This document shows, piece by piece, positions 48,095-57,764 of a DNA stretch of 64,000 nucleotides. Where the stretch lies: the NCBI RefSeq assembly GCF_014647255.1, contig NZ_BMOV01000002.1, positions 372,001 through 436,000 of the forward strand, in the 5' to 3' direction. A program made the translations under genes and the position numbers. The notes under the pieces were generated by a model. The model made no database searches. It had not been told where the DNA came from and saw nothing but the letters and a program-made list of their open reading frames with translations. Source of the stretch: Iodidimonas muriae (GTDB taxonomy: Bacteria > Pseudomonadota > Alphaproteobacteria > Sphingomonadales > Rhodothalassiaceae). Position 1 is the stretch's first letter. Every line of letters begins with the position of its first letter.

Positions 48095-51000
48095 GGCGTG
48101 TCCCCTTTATCCGAGGCGGGGTCGGCTGAAGGGTCAGATAAAGGATCTGGGGCATCGGCGGCCAGATCAGGCAATTGAGTCCATTCCGCCACCCGTGCCA
48201 GATGGTCATATTCGCCATAACCCGCAAAGGCCGGGCGGGGATTGGAAAGATAGGGCGTATCGGCACGGCTAAAACGGTCCAGCAGGTGGAAAAAGCCGGC
48301 GCGGGCATCATCAATCCGTGCTTCCACTGGCTTTACAGGCTGAATGTTCACCGGTTCGCGTGTGCCGCGCAATTGCCAGAAGCTCAAAGCGCTGACGGGT
48401 GTGGGGGCAATTCCTTCAAAGGCACCTTCCTGGGCCATCCAGCCTTCCAGCGGCAATTGTGGGGCAAAGCCCGCTTCGATTTGCTTTTTCTGGGGCGGTG
48501 AGCCGGTTTTATAATCAATGATCTCAAGCGCCCCGGTGTCTTGGTGGCGGTCGATGCGGTCGGCGCGGGCGATCAGGGTAAAAGGCTGGTGTGTGTTCAG
48601 TTCCAAGGCCCCTTTTCTTTCGGTGGCCAGCGTTTCACAAGCGGCTTGGCGGCCACGCTCGATCTCGATAAAGCGGTGGCCAACCGATAAGAATCGCGGC
48701 CACCAGAAAGCCCAGATGGCAGGGCGCGTCAAAGCGGCGCCAAATGCCGCGCGGCCACAGTCCTCCATAAGTGCTTTGGCGGTTTCATCACTGGATGTGC
48801 GGTCCCAAAGGCGCAAAAATTGATCCAGCGCATCATGGAAGATGGTGCCTTTTTCCAAGGCATCTGGTTCGGCCTCCAAAGGATCGAGCGCCTGAAGTTT
48901 CAGGATATGGCGGGCATATAGCGCATAAGGATCGCGCACCCACAATTCCACTTGTGTGACGGACAAGGCCTTTGGGCGCGCCTCAAGCGGCGGGGTGGGG
49001 CGTGGTGGATCGGTGGGTGTGATCTTGTGGGGGCGATCCAATTCACGATAAAGGCTGCGAAAGCGCAGATTGGCCCCTGATAATGTGGGGGCCAGAACCT
49101 GAAGCCGCGATAGCCATCGGCTGGGGACGGTGGGGGTGCCGTCTACTTTGCTGGCGCGGGTCAGGATGACATGGGGAGCGGTGGCGGCCTGCATGAAATC
49201 ATGGGCCGATTGGCCAAGGCGGCGATCTTCATCGGGAAGGCCGAAATCGGCACGCATTTTCCGGCTTAGCCACGGATCATGGGCGGGGGCTGCGGGCCAT
49301 GTGCCTTCGTTTAGCCCGCCCAACACCATCAAATCCGCATGGTGCAGGCGGGCTTCAATAGGCCCCAAAATCGCAAGGCGTGGATGGCTGCCATAGCGGG
49401 GCCGCACCATTTGCCCTTCCAATAGGGCATCGAAAAATGCCGGATATTGATCGGCGGGGATGGAGTGCAGCAAGGGGGTGGCCGCAAGGGCATCGGCAAG
49501 GGCCGTGGCCAAATGTTCACCGCTTTCAAGACGCCACAACCGGTCGGCACCGCTTTTGTCATGGCTTTGGGCGATGGCCTGCGCCACATCCAGATGGCAG
49601 GTCATCAGCGCCGTTACATCTGCTTCCGGTTGATGCAGGGCGGTTTCCAAAGGCTTCAGGAGATTGAAAAAGTCCGCCAGCATTGTCTGGTCGTCTTCTT
49701 CCATTGCGGCGGTGCGGATGCTGTCTATCAAAGCATCAAGGCTGGCTTCGGGGCGGGCCCCCCGCACGGCATAGCCCTCGCGGCCGCCATGTCGGTCCAG
49801 CCTGCGGGCCAAGGCGCGAAAAACGGCCCGGTCATGGCCAGCGGCAGCCAAAGGGTGCTTCATCAGCGCCAAAAGCGAAATGGGGCCGGGATCGGCGGCC
49901 GCAGCCACAACCAGTCGCAAGAACGTTCCCACGGCGCTGCGGTCTATGGGGTCCCCTGCGGAATCGTCGATTTGCAGGCCCCAGCGGGCCAATTCCGCGC
50001 GCACCTGACGGGCCAACCGGCGGTCCGGCGTGATCAGGGCCGCGCGTTTCCCCGGCGTTTCCAAGGCTTCGCGTAACAGCAAAGCGATGACTCCGGCTTC
50101 TTCGCCCTGGCTGTCGCAATCAATACGTGTGAGGCCCTTGAGCGCCTTTTCGAGATCGGGCTTGAAGCTATTCCAGCGCACCACGCGGTCGGCGGGCAGC
50201 AAAGCGGTGCGCAACAGATCCACCCGTTCGGCATATTTTTGCGATTGGGCCTGATCCGTCTCCGCCAGCGGCCAGTGGGCCACCTCGTGACGGGACATCC
50301 CCATATGCTGCAAAAGCTGCTTCATGAGATATTGCGGATGGCCGGGGTCCAGTGCCTCCCAATCGTCATCCGCTATCATGGGATCGAAACCGGGCAGAAT
50401 TACCGTGCCATTGGGCAGGCGGGCAATAGCGGCCAGCAAATCGGCCGTGGCGGGGATCGAGCCGGTGGTGCCCGCCGCGATTATTTCCCCTTTGGGCGGG
50501 TTGGTGCGCCATTGAGCTGTCAAGGCATCCAGCAGCCGGTTGCGGCGTAAGGAAGGATCGATCTTGCCAAGGCTGGCCAAGAGTTTGGGCCATTGTTCGG
50601 TGATGACCTCTAAAAAGGTCAGGGTATGTTGCCAATGGGCGGCCAGTTCTTCGGGGGCCAGATCCTGAAGCTGCGCAAAATCCAGCCGTTCTGTGTGCAC
50701 ACTGTCGATCAGGCGGGCCAGATCGCGCGCCAGCTTCAAGGCACCGGCCAAGGAGGAGGGGCGGCCTTGGCCTTGGGGAATACCAAGGGTCAGCCGCGCC
50801 AGTAAAAACAGCCGTTCGGTTTCCAGAATGGCCGGTGGCAGGTCCAGACTGTCGGACGCCAGCCCGGTGATGTCGAGGCTGTCTTCTTCCACATCGCCCA
50901 CCGGCATCATGCGCGGCAATAATAAAGGCACCCCGGAATTTGCCCGCAAAAACGCCTCCCGCAAGGCGCGGGCGCTGCGCCGGTTGGGCAGTAAAATGCG

Positions 51001-51117
51001 GATATGGCTCAAGGCCAAGGGATTGTCGCGATGCCGGTGTAGCAAAGACCGCGCCAGTGCATCGGCAAAGGACAAGCCGGGCGATATGGTGAAAACGGTT
51101 GGGGCGCTGCGTGTCAT
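48091..51117 (-). CDS. addB: Double-strand-break repair protein AddB
   Basis: A 1008-residue partner of AddA. The N-terminal half is a helicase-like fold without a working P-loop. The C-terminal nuclease (PD-(D/E)xK) is marked by SVTQVELWVRDPYALY, GTIFHDALDQFL and IIDYKTGSPPQKK. The four cysteines of the iron-sulfur type AddB are not evident. It starts 9 bp after murU and overlaps addA by 4 bp. Confidence 0.93.
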   Translation of the reverse strand: MTRSAPTVFTISPGLSFADALARSLLHRHRDNPLALSHIRILLPNRRSARALREAFLRANSGVPLLLPRMMPVGDVEEDSLDITGLASDSLDLPPAILETERLFLLARLTLGIPQGQGRPSSLAGALKLARDLARLIDSVHTERLDFAQLQDLAPEELAAHWQHTLTFLEVITEQWPKLLASLGKIDPSLRRNRLLDALTAQWRTNPPKGEIIAAGTTGSIPATADLLAAIARLPNGTVILPGFDPMIADDDWEALDPGHPQYLMKQLLQHMGMSRHEVAHWPLAETDQAQSQKYAERVDLLRTALLPADRVVRWNSFKPDLEKALKGLTRIDCDSQGEEAGVIALLLREALETPGKRAALITPDRRLARQVRAELARWGLQIDDSAGDPIDRSAVGTFLRLVVAAAADPGPISLLALMKHPLAAAGHDRAVFRALARRLDRHGGREGYAVRGARPEASLDALIDSIRTAAMEEDDQTMLADFFNLLKPLETALHQPEADVTALMTCHLDVAQAIAQSHDKSGADRLWRLESGEHLATALADALAATPLLHSIPADQYPAFFDALLEGQMVRPRYGSHPRLAILGPIEARLHHADLMVLGGLNEGTWPAAPAHDPWLSRKMRADFGLPDEDRRLGQSAHDFMQAATAPHVILTRASKVDGTPTVPSRWLSRLQVLAPTLSGANLRFRSLYRELDRPHKITPTDPPRPTPPLEARPKALSVTQVELWVRDPYALYARHILKLQALDPLEAEPDALEKGTIFHDALDQFLRLWDRTSSDETAKALMEDCGRAAFGAALTRPAIWAFWWPRFLSVGHRFIEIERGRQAACETLATERKGALELNTHQPFTLIARADRIDRHQDTGALEIIDYKTGSPPQKKQIEAGFAPQLPLEGWMAQEGAFEGIAPTPVSALSFWQLRGTREPVNIQPVKPVEARIDDARAGFFHLLDRFSRADTPYLSNPRPAFAGYGEYDHLARVAEWTQLPDLAADAPDPLSDPSADPASDKGDTP

Positions 51118-51126
51118 GGGGGGATG

Positions 51127-51897
51127 TTAATCGAGCAGAGTGCGTTCGACCAGACGCACCGCATCGGGCGATCCCACATGCGCCCATGCACCTTCATGCA
51201 CCAGCCCGAACAGCCGCTCTTTTTCGGCGGATTGCGCCCAAGGTTTGCGGAGGGAAAAGACAGGATCGGAAACGGTTTCGATCACCGCAGGGTCAAGGAT
51301 CTGCACACCGGCATAAACATAGGGCGTGATGGTGCGTTCGGCACGGAATGACAGCCGCCCCAACGGGTCCATCTCGAAATCGCCACGGCCATGATAGGCA
51401 AGGGCATTGCGGGAATGAACGATAAGCAGCAAGGCGTCCATTTCTTGTGGCGTCCAGCGGCTGGCCAGATGCGCCAGAGTATCTACCAAACCATCGCACC
51501 AAAAAGCATCGCAATTGAGCACGAAAAACGGATCATCTCCCAAAAGCGGTGCGGCTTTCATAAGCGCCCCGCCGGTATCCAGCAATTGGTCCCGCTCGTC
51601 GGAAATCCGGATATCCAGCGATGTATCGTGTTTGGACAGCCATTCTTGCAGCCGGTCCGCATGGGCGTGCACATTCACCACCAGACGCTCAACTCCGGCG
51701 CGTTCCAGATGCTTGATGGTATAATCGATCAGCGGGCGATGGTTCAGCTCTACCAATGCTTTGGGGCGGTCTTCCGTAAGTGGCATCATGCGCGTGCCAA
51801 GACCCGCCGCCAACAGCATGGCGGTTTTGGGAACGGGCGCATCAAAGCGCGCGCGCATTTTCAAGGGAATGGTTTTTGAAACAGCGTCTTTAGCCAT
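51127..51897 (-). CDS. murU: N-acetylmuramate-1-phosphate uridylyltransferase (MurU-like nucleotidyltransferase)
   Basis: The 256-residue protein has the nucleotidyltransferase signature LAAGLGTRMMPLTEDRPKALVEL about 30 residues from its start, and the metal-binding NCDAFW. In Pseudomonas MurU makes UDP-MurNAc from MurNAc-1-phosphate. Position right after the AmgK-like kinase gene (8-bp overlap) makes this role likely; other sugar-1-phosphate nucleotidyltransferases would look similar. About 25 unconserved residues precede the signature, so a later start is possible. Confidence 0.83.
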   Translation of the reverse strand: MAKDAVSKTIPLKMRARFDAPVPKTAMLLAAGLGTRMMPLTEDRPKALVELNHRPLIDYTIKHLERAGVERLVVNVHAHADRLQEWLSKHDTSLDIRISDERDQLLDTGGALMKAAPLLGDDPFFVLNCDAFWCDGLVDTLAHLASRWTPQEMDALLLIVHSRNALAYHGRGDFEMDPLGRLSFRAERTITPYVYAGVQILDPAVIETVSDPVFSLRKPWAQSAEKERLFGLVHEGAWAHVGSPDAVRLVERTLLD

Positions 51898-52957
51898 TGG
51901 GTCGGGTCCTTGAGCGGGTGGGTTTGGGGATCGTTCGATCGAGCCATGCTTCTAGCGCGTCACAATCATGGGCGGCAAGATTGCGCTCCAGCAATCCCCA
52001 CATGCGCGGCAGAAACGCCAGATAGCGGTCCTTGCCATCGCGTTTTGAAAGCCGGGTGAAGATACCGATGATCTTGGCGGCCCGTTGTGCCCCCAGAATG
52101 GCATAATCCCGATGGAATGCGGTTTCATCCAGGGGAGTGCCCCGAAGGCGTTGCCCGGCCAGATAGCGGGCGATCATGGCGGCTTCCAAAGGCGGCGAAA
52201 CATCGCGGCGGGCATCTTGTAACAAAGACACCAGATCATAGGCCCGGTGGCCATGTACGGCATCTTGAAAATCCAGAAGCCCCACTTTGGCCAATCCGTT
52301 TCTGTGGGGCAGCCACATCAGATTATCCGCATGATAATCGCGCAAGACCAGCACCGGATTTCGGGAATCGAGACGGCAAAACAAAATGTCCCAAAGCGCT
52401 TGCCAATCGCTGACAGCCTTTTGCACATCCGGCAGATCAGGGAGAAAAGCGGGCAGATACCAATCGGTCAGCAACGTGACTTCACGCATCAAAAGCGCTG
52501 CATCATAAGGCGGCATGCTATGGTCTGGCACCTGATCCGCCACTTGATCCGCTACTTGATCCACCACTGGCAGACGGGCGGCAACAGGACGGTTATGCAA
52601 ATCCACCAGCAGATCGACGGCGGCTTCATAAAGCGGTGTTTCCAGATCGGCGCGGGCCTGGATTACTTGGTTGAAACTTTGATCGCCCAGATCTTCCAGA
52701 AGCAAAAAGCCGTCATTTACGACGCAGGACAGGGCGGCGGGGGCCGAGTAGCCAAAGCGCCGTAACTGGCCCAGAATTGCCAGAAAGGGCCGCACATCTT
52801 CTTGGGGTGGCGGGGCATCCATCAAAATGGCACAGCGATCGCCGCGCACCAGCCGCTCATAGCGGCGGAAAGAGGCATCGCCGGGGATAGGGTGGCGGCT
52901 GGCATCGCCCCATCCGGCCCGGTCCAGAAATGTCAATAACGCCTGTTCGCGGCTCAT
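51890..52957 (-). CDS. amgK: Aminoglycoside-phosphotransferase-like sugar kinase (AmgK type)
   Basis: The 355-residue kinase has the catalytic loop LRDYHADNLMWL and the metal-binding LLDFQDAVHGHRAYDL. AmgK phosphorylates the anomeric carbon of MurNAc/GlcNAc in cell-wall recycling; here it lies between tsaE and murU, as in other proteobacteria. The ATG at 52957 overlaps the tsaE stop by 4 bp; a longer open frame to 53104 is the tsaE shadow. It carries a 12-bp triplicated segment encoding repeated DQVA (see repeat). Confidence 0.85.
   Translation of the reverse strand: MSREQALLTFLDRAGWGDASRHPIPGDASFRRYERLVRGDRCAILMDAPPPQEDVRPFLAILGQLRRFGYSAPAALSCVVNDGFLLLEDLGDQSFNQVIQARADLETPLYEAAVDLLVDLHNRPVAARLPVVDQVADQVADQVPDHSMPPYDAALLMREVTLLTDWYLPAFLPDLPDVQKAVSDWQALWDILFCRLDSRNPVLVLRDYHADNLMWLPHRNGLAKVGLLDFQDAVHGHRAYDLVSLLQDARRDVSPPLEAAMIARYLAGQRLRGTPLDETAFHRDYAILGAQRAAKIIGIFTRLSKRDGKDRYLAFLPRMWGLLERNLAAHDCDALEAWLDRTIPKPTRSRTRPNG
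52532..52567. repeat. Three tandem 12-bp units inside amgK
   Basis: Three near-identical 12-bp units (CTGATCCGCCAC, TTGATCCGCTAC and TTGATCCACCAC on the plus strand) run from 52532 to 52567. On the coding strand they give a repeated Val-Ala/Val-Asp-Gln pattern. They are in frame, so gain or loss of a unit would leave the gene intact. Confidence 0.85.
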
Positions 52958-53439
52958 GGGCGGCTGTCCTTGAAGCAGGGGGCGATCCGGTCGATCCAGT
53001 CTTTCGGGCCCTGCGCTGTGACAATGCGTGTGCCGTCGGGGGTGATCGCAAGATGGAGGTCCAAAGCGCCATGAACAAGCGCCGCATCGGCGCGGTCGGG
53101 CCATTCCATTATGATAATGGACTCGTCCACTTCATCTTCGATGCCCAGTTCCAGCAAATCGTCGGGGGATTCCAGCCGGTATAAATCCACATGCCAGATG
53201 GGCGGGGCGGCTTCACGGTCATAGACTTGCACAAGGGTAAAGCTGGGGCTGGGAACCGCCAGTTCCGGGTCGCCCATCTGGTCGCGGATGATGGCGCGGG
53301 CAAGCGTGGTTTTGCCAGCCCCCAGATCGCCGCTAAGGGTAATCATATCGCCTGTTTTTAGATGAACAGACAAGCGCTGACCCAATTGGCAAAGGCTGTG
53401 TTCCGTTGGACAGGAAAAACTGGGAAAAGCATCGGTCAT
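52954..53439 (-). CDS. tsaE: tRNA threonylcarbamoyladenosine synthesis ATPase TsaE
   Basis: The 161-residue protein has the P-loop GDLGAGKTT (37-45), the SPSFTLVQVY and HVDLYRL motifs, and IIIMEWPDR. TsaE assists TsaB/TsaD in making the t6A37 modification. It opens the tsaE-amgK-murU-addB-addA run, in which all genes overlap or are close, and is 21 bp after divL. Its length is normal. Confidence 0.95.
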   Translation of the reverse strand: MTDAFPSFSCPTEHSLCQLGQRLSVHLKTGDMITLSGDLGAGKTTLARAIIRDQMGDPELAVPSPSFTLVQVYDREAAPPIWHVDLYRLESPDDLLELGIEDEVDESIIIMEWPDRADAALVHGALDLHLAITPDGTRIVTAQGPKDWIDRIAPCFKDSRP

Positions 53440-53460
53440 GGTGTTTTTCTGGACCTTGCG

Positions 53461-55902
53461 TCAGCGCGCTTTGTCGGGGATGGTCGTTTGATGGCGCGGC
53501 AAAAGGCAAGTGACGGTGGTGCCTTCATTGGGGGCGGATACCAGATCCACCGTTCCGCGATGCAGTTCAATGAAGCTTTGTACCAAAGACAAGCCCAGCC
53601 CCACGCCTTTGCGGTTATGAACGTCCGATCCGGTGCTGAATTTCTTGAACACGGTGGCCTGATCTTCCGAACTGATGCCCATGCCGGTATCGCTGACCAC
53701 CAGCTCTATATCCGTGTTGCCATGGGGGCGTGCCAGAACGCGGACATGACCGCCTTTGGGGGTGAATTTGATGGAATTGCCCACCAGATTGAACATCGCC
53801 TGCGTCAGCCGCCTTGGGTCGCCTTCGATGGTGCCGCAAGAGTCTTCCACGGTACATTCCAGAATGACGCCGGCCTTGCGGGCTTGTTCGCGGCTGATGG
53901 CGACGCTGTGTTCCACCAGATCGCGCACATCCATATTCTTGATATTGAGGCTCATCTCCCCGGCCTCGATCACCGCCAGATCGAGAATATCGTCGATCAG
54001 GTCGCGCAATTCCGCGGCGGCGCTGAGCACATAGCTGAGATAAGTCTTCTGTTTGTCGACCAGCGGGCCGTAAATCTCGGTCATCAGCATTTCCGAAAAG
54101 CCGATGATGGAATTGAGCGGTGTGCGCAATTCATAAGACATATTGGCAACGAATTCCGATTTCAGGCGGTCGGCGGTTTCCAAAGCCTCATTGCGGTCCC
54201 GAAGGGCATGTTCCATGTGAACGCTGTCGGTCACATCAATATGGGTGGAAAGTGTGCGGCCATCGGGCAGGGGAACAATGGCATAATCGATCACCCGCCC
54301 ATCAGGCCGGTGCCAGCGCCCCGAATGGGCGCGTTGTTCGCTCATTTGCCCCAAGAGGCGTTCGCGCATGGCGGGCCAATCGCTGCCCTGATAAAGCACA
54401 TCGCGGGTAAGATCGAGAATATCGCCAAAATGCGGTTCGCTGATTAAAATGTCCGCATCCAGCGACCAGATATCGGCATAGGTGGGGTTGAACAGCTTCA
54501 AGCGGCCATCGCTGCCAAACACCGCCACCGCTTCGTGCAGATTGTTCAGGGTTTCGCGCTGTACGGCGATCAAGGCATTATAGCTGCTTTCAAGGGCCAG
54601 CTTGTCGGTCACATCTTCAAACAACAGCAACAGCCCGCCCAAGGGATGCGGTTGGCCCACCATGCGCAAGGTGCTGCCATCGGGCAGATGCCAGAGCTCT
54701 TCCACCGAATCGGGATTGTGATGCAGGTCCAGTTGTTCTGTGCGCCACGCCCGGAAATCCGCCTGTTCGGGCAAGCGGCGTTTTTCACGCATGGCTTCCA
54801 AAAGGCTGGCATGGTCGGGGCGGTCCATCAGCCAATCGTCAGACAAGCGGAACAGGCGGGAAAAGGCGCTGTTGAAAAACTGTAGTTTTTGATCCGCATC
54901 GAAGATGGCCACGGGGCTGGACAGGCTGTTCAGCGTTTCTGCATGTCCATCGATCACACGGGCCAATTCGGCGCGCTTTTCTTCGGCTTCCGTTACATCC
55001 ACCGCATAGCCTGCGATCAGGCCGCCAACGGGTTTGTCGGTGAGTGATAAAGCCCGCCGTTCGCCACTGATCACCGCAAAATGGCGTTCATGGACGATTT
55101 CATCCGCATCCCGCGCCCGTGCAGCACTGTCCCGCGATGAACCGGTGAGCGCATTATTGACGATCTCCGTTTGTGTCGAGATCACCTCTTGCGCCGATGT
55201 TTTCTCGACGGCGCGCACATAGGCCTGATTGACCAGAACCAGATCGAGATCCTTGCCCCGCAACCAGATGGGAAAGGGCGCAGCATCGATCACGGCGCGC
55301 AGTCTTTGTCTTTCGATCGTATCTGCTTTGAGCGCGGTTTCGCGGGCCTTGGCCTGTGTCAGATGCTCGGTTTCGTCTTCCAGCCAAAACAGCAACCGGT
55401 CCAAGCGGTCCGGGTCCACATAATCCAGAGCACGCGACAGCTTTAACGCATGGCCATCGCGGGTGGTCAGCATAACCGGTCGGGATGTTTGGGCCGGGAT
55501 GTTGAGTTGCGCTTCAAGCGCGGTCATGGCTTCGGGGGTCAATCCGCCCATGCCATCATCGGGGCAGAGATCTTCCAGACGGGTGCAGATATCGGCCAGC
55601 CCCAAAAGCGCTTGGGCATTACCGCCTGCCTTGCAGCTTCCCACGCGATCGAACAGCAAATAGCCCACGGGTGCTGATTTAAAGATTGCCGCAGAAAAAT
55701 TATTGGCGCGTTCGGCGATCTGTCGGGCGCTGGCGGCATGGCCGCGCTGACGCATGGCCCAAACGGCCAGAACCATCCAGAACAGGGCGGCAAGAAACAA
55801 AATTGTAAGGGGAAGAATGTCTTCAGGGAAAAGCGCAGTGGATTGATCCAATGCGATGCCGGATTCGCTTGCTGCAACAAGCACCGATATGTGCGGCATC
55901 AT
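53461..55902 (-). CDS. divL: DivL-like atypical sensor kinase with tyrosine at the phospho-acceptor site
   Basis: The 813-residue protein has one N-terminal membrane segment (about 28-50), three or four PAS-like domains (about 60-560), a HisKA-like domain and an HATPase domain with SDTGMGIS and KGVGLGLSL. The H-box reads FVANMSYELRTPL: Tyr590 (TAT codon at 54133-54135) replaces histidine, as Tyr550 does in Caulobacter DivL. There DivL controls CckA and thus CtrA through interaction, largely without acting as a kinase. The neighbours ahcY upstream and tsaE downstream are the usual ones. An orthologue with a different partner is possible. Confidence 0.85.
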   Translation of the reverse strand: MMPHISVLVAASESGIALDQSTALFPEDILPLTILFLAALFWMVLAVWAMRQRGHAASARQIAERANNFSAAIFKSAPVGYLLFDRVGSCKAGGNAQALLGLADICTRLEDLCPDDGMGGLTPEAMTALEAQLNIPAQTSRPVMLTTRDGHALKLSRALDYVDPDRLDRLLFWLEDETEHLTQAKARETALKADTIERQRLRAVIDAAPFPIWLRGKDLDLVLVNQAYVRAVEKTSAQEVISTQTEIVNNALTGSSRDSAARARDADEIVHERHFAVISGERRALSLTDKPVGGLIAGYAVDVTEAEEKRAELARVIDGHAETLNSLSSPVAIFDADQKLQFFNSAFSRLFRLSDDWLMDRPDHASLLEAMREKRRLPEQADFRAWRTEQLDLHHNPDSVEELWHLPDGSTLRMVGQPHPLGGLLLLFEDVTDKLALESSYNALIAVQRETLNNLHEAVAVFGSDGRLKLFNPTYADIWSLDADILISEPHFGDILDLTRDVLYQGSDWPAMRERLLGQMSEQRAHSGRWHRPDGRVIDYAIVPLPDGRTLSTHIDVTDSVHMEHALRDRNEALETADRLKSEFVANMSYELRTPLNSIIGFSEMLMTEIYGPLVDKQKTYLSYVLSAAAELRDLIDDILDLAVIEAGEMSLNIKNMDVRDLVEHSVAISREQARKAGVILECTVEDSCGTIEGDPRRLTQAMFNLVGNSIKFTPKGGHVRVLARPHGNTDIELVVSDTGMGISSEDQATVFKKFSTGSDVHNRKGVGLGLSLVQSFIELHRGTVDLVSAPNEGTTVTCLLPRHQTTIPDKAR

Positions 55903-55979
55903 GGGCTTCCATTCCTTCGGACAGGCGCGTGGTTAAAATACGCTTACAAAATCCAACCATCGGACTGGAGCATAAACAA

Positions 55980-56019
55980 GCCGGACGCCCGGATACAAGG
56001 ATCGGTGCAGGCGTCCGGC
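55980..56019 (-). terminator. Terminator candidate after ahcY
   Basis: GCCGGACGCC (55980-55989) and GGCGTCCGGC (56010-56019) form a perfect 10-bp stem with a 20-nt loop. On the minus strand TTGTTTATG follows, a weak T-rich tail. It lies 14 bp beyond the ahcY stop and upstream of divL. Confidence 0.65.
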
Positions 56020-56032
56020 ACAAGTTTTCTGT

Positions 56033-57328
56033 TTAGTAGCGATAATGGTCGGATTTGAACGGCCCGTTTTGGCTCACACCCAGATAAGCAGCCTGATCTT
56101 CGCTGAGTGTGGTTAGCGAGACATTCAGCTTTTCCAGATGCAAAGCGGCGACTTTTTCATCCAGATGCTTGGGCAGCACATAGACTTTCTTTTCATATGT
56201 GCCGTTGTCGTTCCAAAGGTCCATTTGCGCCAGAACCTGATTGGTGAAAGAGGCGCTCATGACGAAGCTGGGATGGCCGGTGGCGCAGCCCAGATTCACC
56301 AAACGGCCTTCCGCCAGCAAAATGATGGACTTGCCATCGGGGAAGGTGACTTCGTCCACCTGCGGCTTGATATTTGTCCATTTCATATTGCGCAAACCAG
56401 CCACCTGGATTTCATTATCGAAATGGCCAATATTGCACACAATGGCGCGGTGCTTCATGGCACGCATATGCTCAAGGGTGATGATATCCTTGTTGCCGGT
56501 GGCCGTGACAAAGATATCGCCAAGCGGCGCTGCCTGTTCCATGGTGCGCACTTCATAGCCTTCCATCGCGGCTTGCAAGGCGCAGATCGGGTCGATTTCG
56601 GTCACCACAACGCGGGCGCCCTGGCTTCTTAGCGCTTCGGCAGAGCCTTTGCCCACATCTCCAAAGCCTGCGACCACGCAGGTCTTTCCTGCCAGCATGA
56701 TGTCCGTGGCGCGTTTGATGCCATCGGTCAGGCTTTCGCGGCACCCATACATATTGTCGAATTTCGATTTGGTGACGCTGTCATTCACATTGATGGCGGG
56801 GGCCAAAAGCGTTCCGGCTTTCTGCATATCGTAAAGGCGCAAAACGCCGGTGGTGGTTTCTTCGGAAATGCCACGCACATCGGCCATCAGCTCGGGATAA
56901 TCCTTGTGCATCATGGTCGTCAGATCGCCGCCATCGTCCAAAATCATATTGGGGCGCCAGCCGTCTTTGCCTTCAATGGTCTGGCGGATGCACCATTCAT
57001 ATTCTTCTTCGGTTTCGCCTTTCCAGGCAAAAACCGGAACGCCGGTGGCGGCAATGGCTGCGGCGGCCTGATCCTGAGTGGAAAAAATATTGCATGAAGA
57101 CCAGCGGACCTCGGCCCCCAAAGCGGTCAGGGTTTCGATCAGGACGGCGGTCTGGATGGTCATATGCAGGCAGCCGACAATGCGGGCCCCTTTGAGGGGT
57201 TTTTGGTCACCATATTCGGCGCGCAAAGCCATCAAGCCCGGCATTTCGGTTTCCGCGAGAGAAATTTCCTTACGGCCCCAATCGGCGAGGGACATGTCTT
57301 TGACTTTGAAGTCGGGTGCAGCGCTCAT
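56033..57328 (-). CDS. ahcY: Adenosylhomocysteinase
   Basis: The 431-residue NAD-bound enzyme splits S-adenosylhomocysteine into adenosine and homocysteine in the methyl cycle. [22 protein letters not shown], the NAD loop [13 protein letters not shown], and the C-terminal KSDHYRY are standard. The ATG at 57328 has AGGAG nearby and was preferred to the longer frame to 57499, which covers non-coding sequence. It is 142 bp downstream of ptsH, and an AT-rich inverted repeat lies in that gap. Confidence 0.97.
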   Translation of the reverse strand: MSAAPDFKVKDMSLADWGRKEISLAETEMPGLMALRAEYGDQKPLKGARIVGCLHMTIQTAVLIETLTALGAEVRWSSCNIFSTQDQAAAAIAATGVPVFAWKGETEEEYEWCIRQTIEGKDGWRPNMILDDGGDLTTMMHKDYPELMADVRGISEETTTGVLRLYDMQKAGTLLAPAINVNDSVTKSKFDNMYGCRESLTDGIKRATDIMLAGKTCVVAGFGDVGKGSAEALRSQGARVVVTEIDPICALQAAMEGYEVRTMEQAAPLGDIFVTATGNKDIITLEHMRAMKHRAIVCNIGHFDNEIQVAGLRNMKWTNIKPQVDEVTFPDGKSIILLAEGRLVNLGCATGHPSFVMSASFTNQVLAQMDLWNDNGTYEKKVYVLPKHLDEKVAALHLEKLNVSLTTLSEDQAAYLGVSQNGPFKSDHYRY

Positions 57329-57407
57329 GAAGAACTCCTGTTTATTTGCCGGATGGGACCGGAATGGCTTTGGGGGCTTATAGCAATGCCTGCCGCACAG
57401 GCACAAG

Positions 57408-57423
57408 ATAAAGAAATCTTTAT
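57408..57423. promoter_or_regulatory. AT-rich inverted repeat before ahcY, candidate operator
   Basis: ATAAAGA and TCTTTAT form a perfect 7-bp inverted repeat with a 2-bp spacer (AA), 80 bp upstream of the ahcY start, in otherwise GC-rich DNA. ArsR-type regulators of the methionine cycle (SahR/SamR class) bind AT-rich palindromes before ahcY in proteobacteria, which makes this a good operator candidate. Short palindromes of this kind also occur by chance. Confidence 0.5.
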
Positions 57424-57470
57424 ATCCTGTGCGGTCGCGCCAAAACAGACAAGAGCAATGAAACCGGCTG

Positions 57471-57764
57471 TCAGTCGGCTTCTTGAAAGCGGTCGGCAAT
57501 CAGCTCGGACAGGGCTTTTAAGGCTTCATGGGCTTGATCGCCGCTGGCGCGCAAAAGCACATGATCACCGCGTGCGGCGGCCAGAAGCATCAGCCCCATG
57601 ATCGATGTGCCGCACACGGAAATTCCGTCTTTTTCTACGGAGATGGTGGCGTTGAAATTTTCCGCCGTCTTGACGAATTTCGCCGAAGCCCGGGCGTGCA
57701 ACCCCCGGCTGTTCACCAGTTCGACTCGTTTTTCAATGGATGGGGAGTCTGATATTTGGGTCAT
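57471..57764 (-). CDS. ptsH: HPr family phosphocarrier protein
   Basis: The 97-residue protein has the phosphorylated His23 in SRGLHARA and the regulatory serine (Ser54, equal to Ser46 of HPr) in GTSIMGLM, the target of HprK. It receives phosphate from an EI-type enzyme and gives it to the EIIA-like protein. It overlaps the EIIA gene by 4 bp. No PTS sugar permease is encoded nearby, so it acts in regulation, as in other alphaproteobacteria. Confidence 0.95.
   Translation of the reverse strand: MTQISDSPSIEKRVELVNSRGLHARASAKFVKTAENFNATISVEKDGISVCGTSIMGLMLLAAARGDHVLLRASGDQAHEALKALSELIADRFQEAD

Noticed and set aside
57329-57470. A riboswitch for S-adenosylhomocysteine before ahcY.
   Set aside because: The 142-bp gap shows no conserved SAH-riboswitch stems; the inverted repeat is too short and too AT-rich for that fold.
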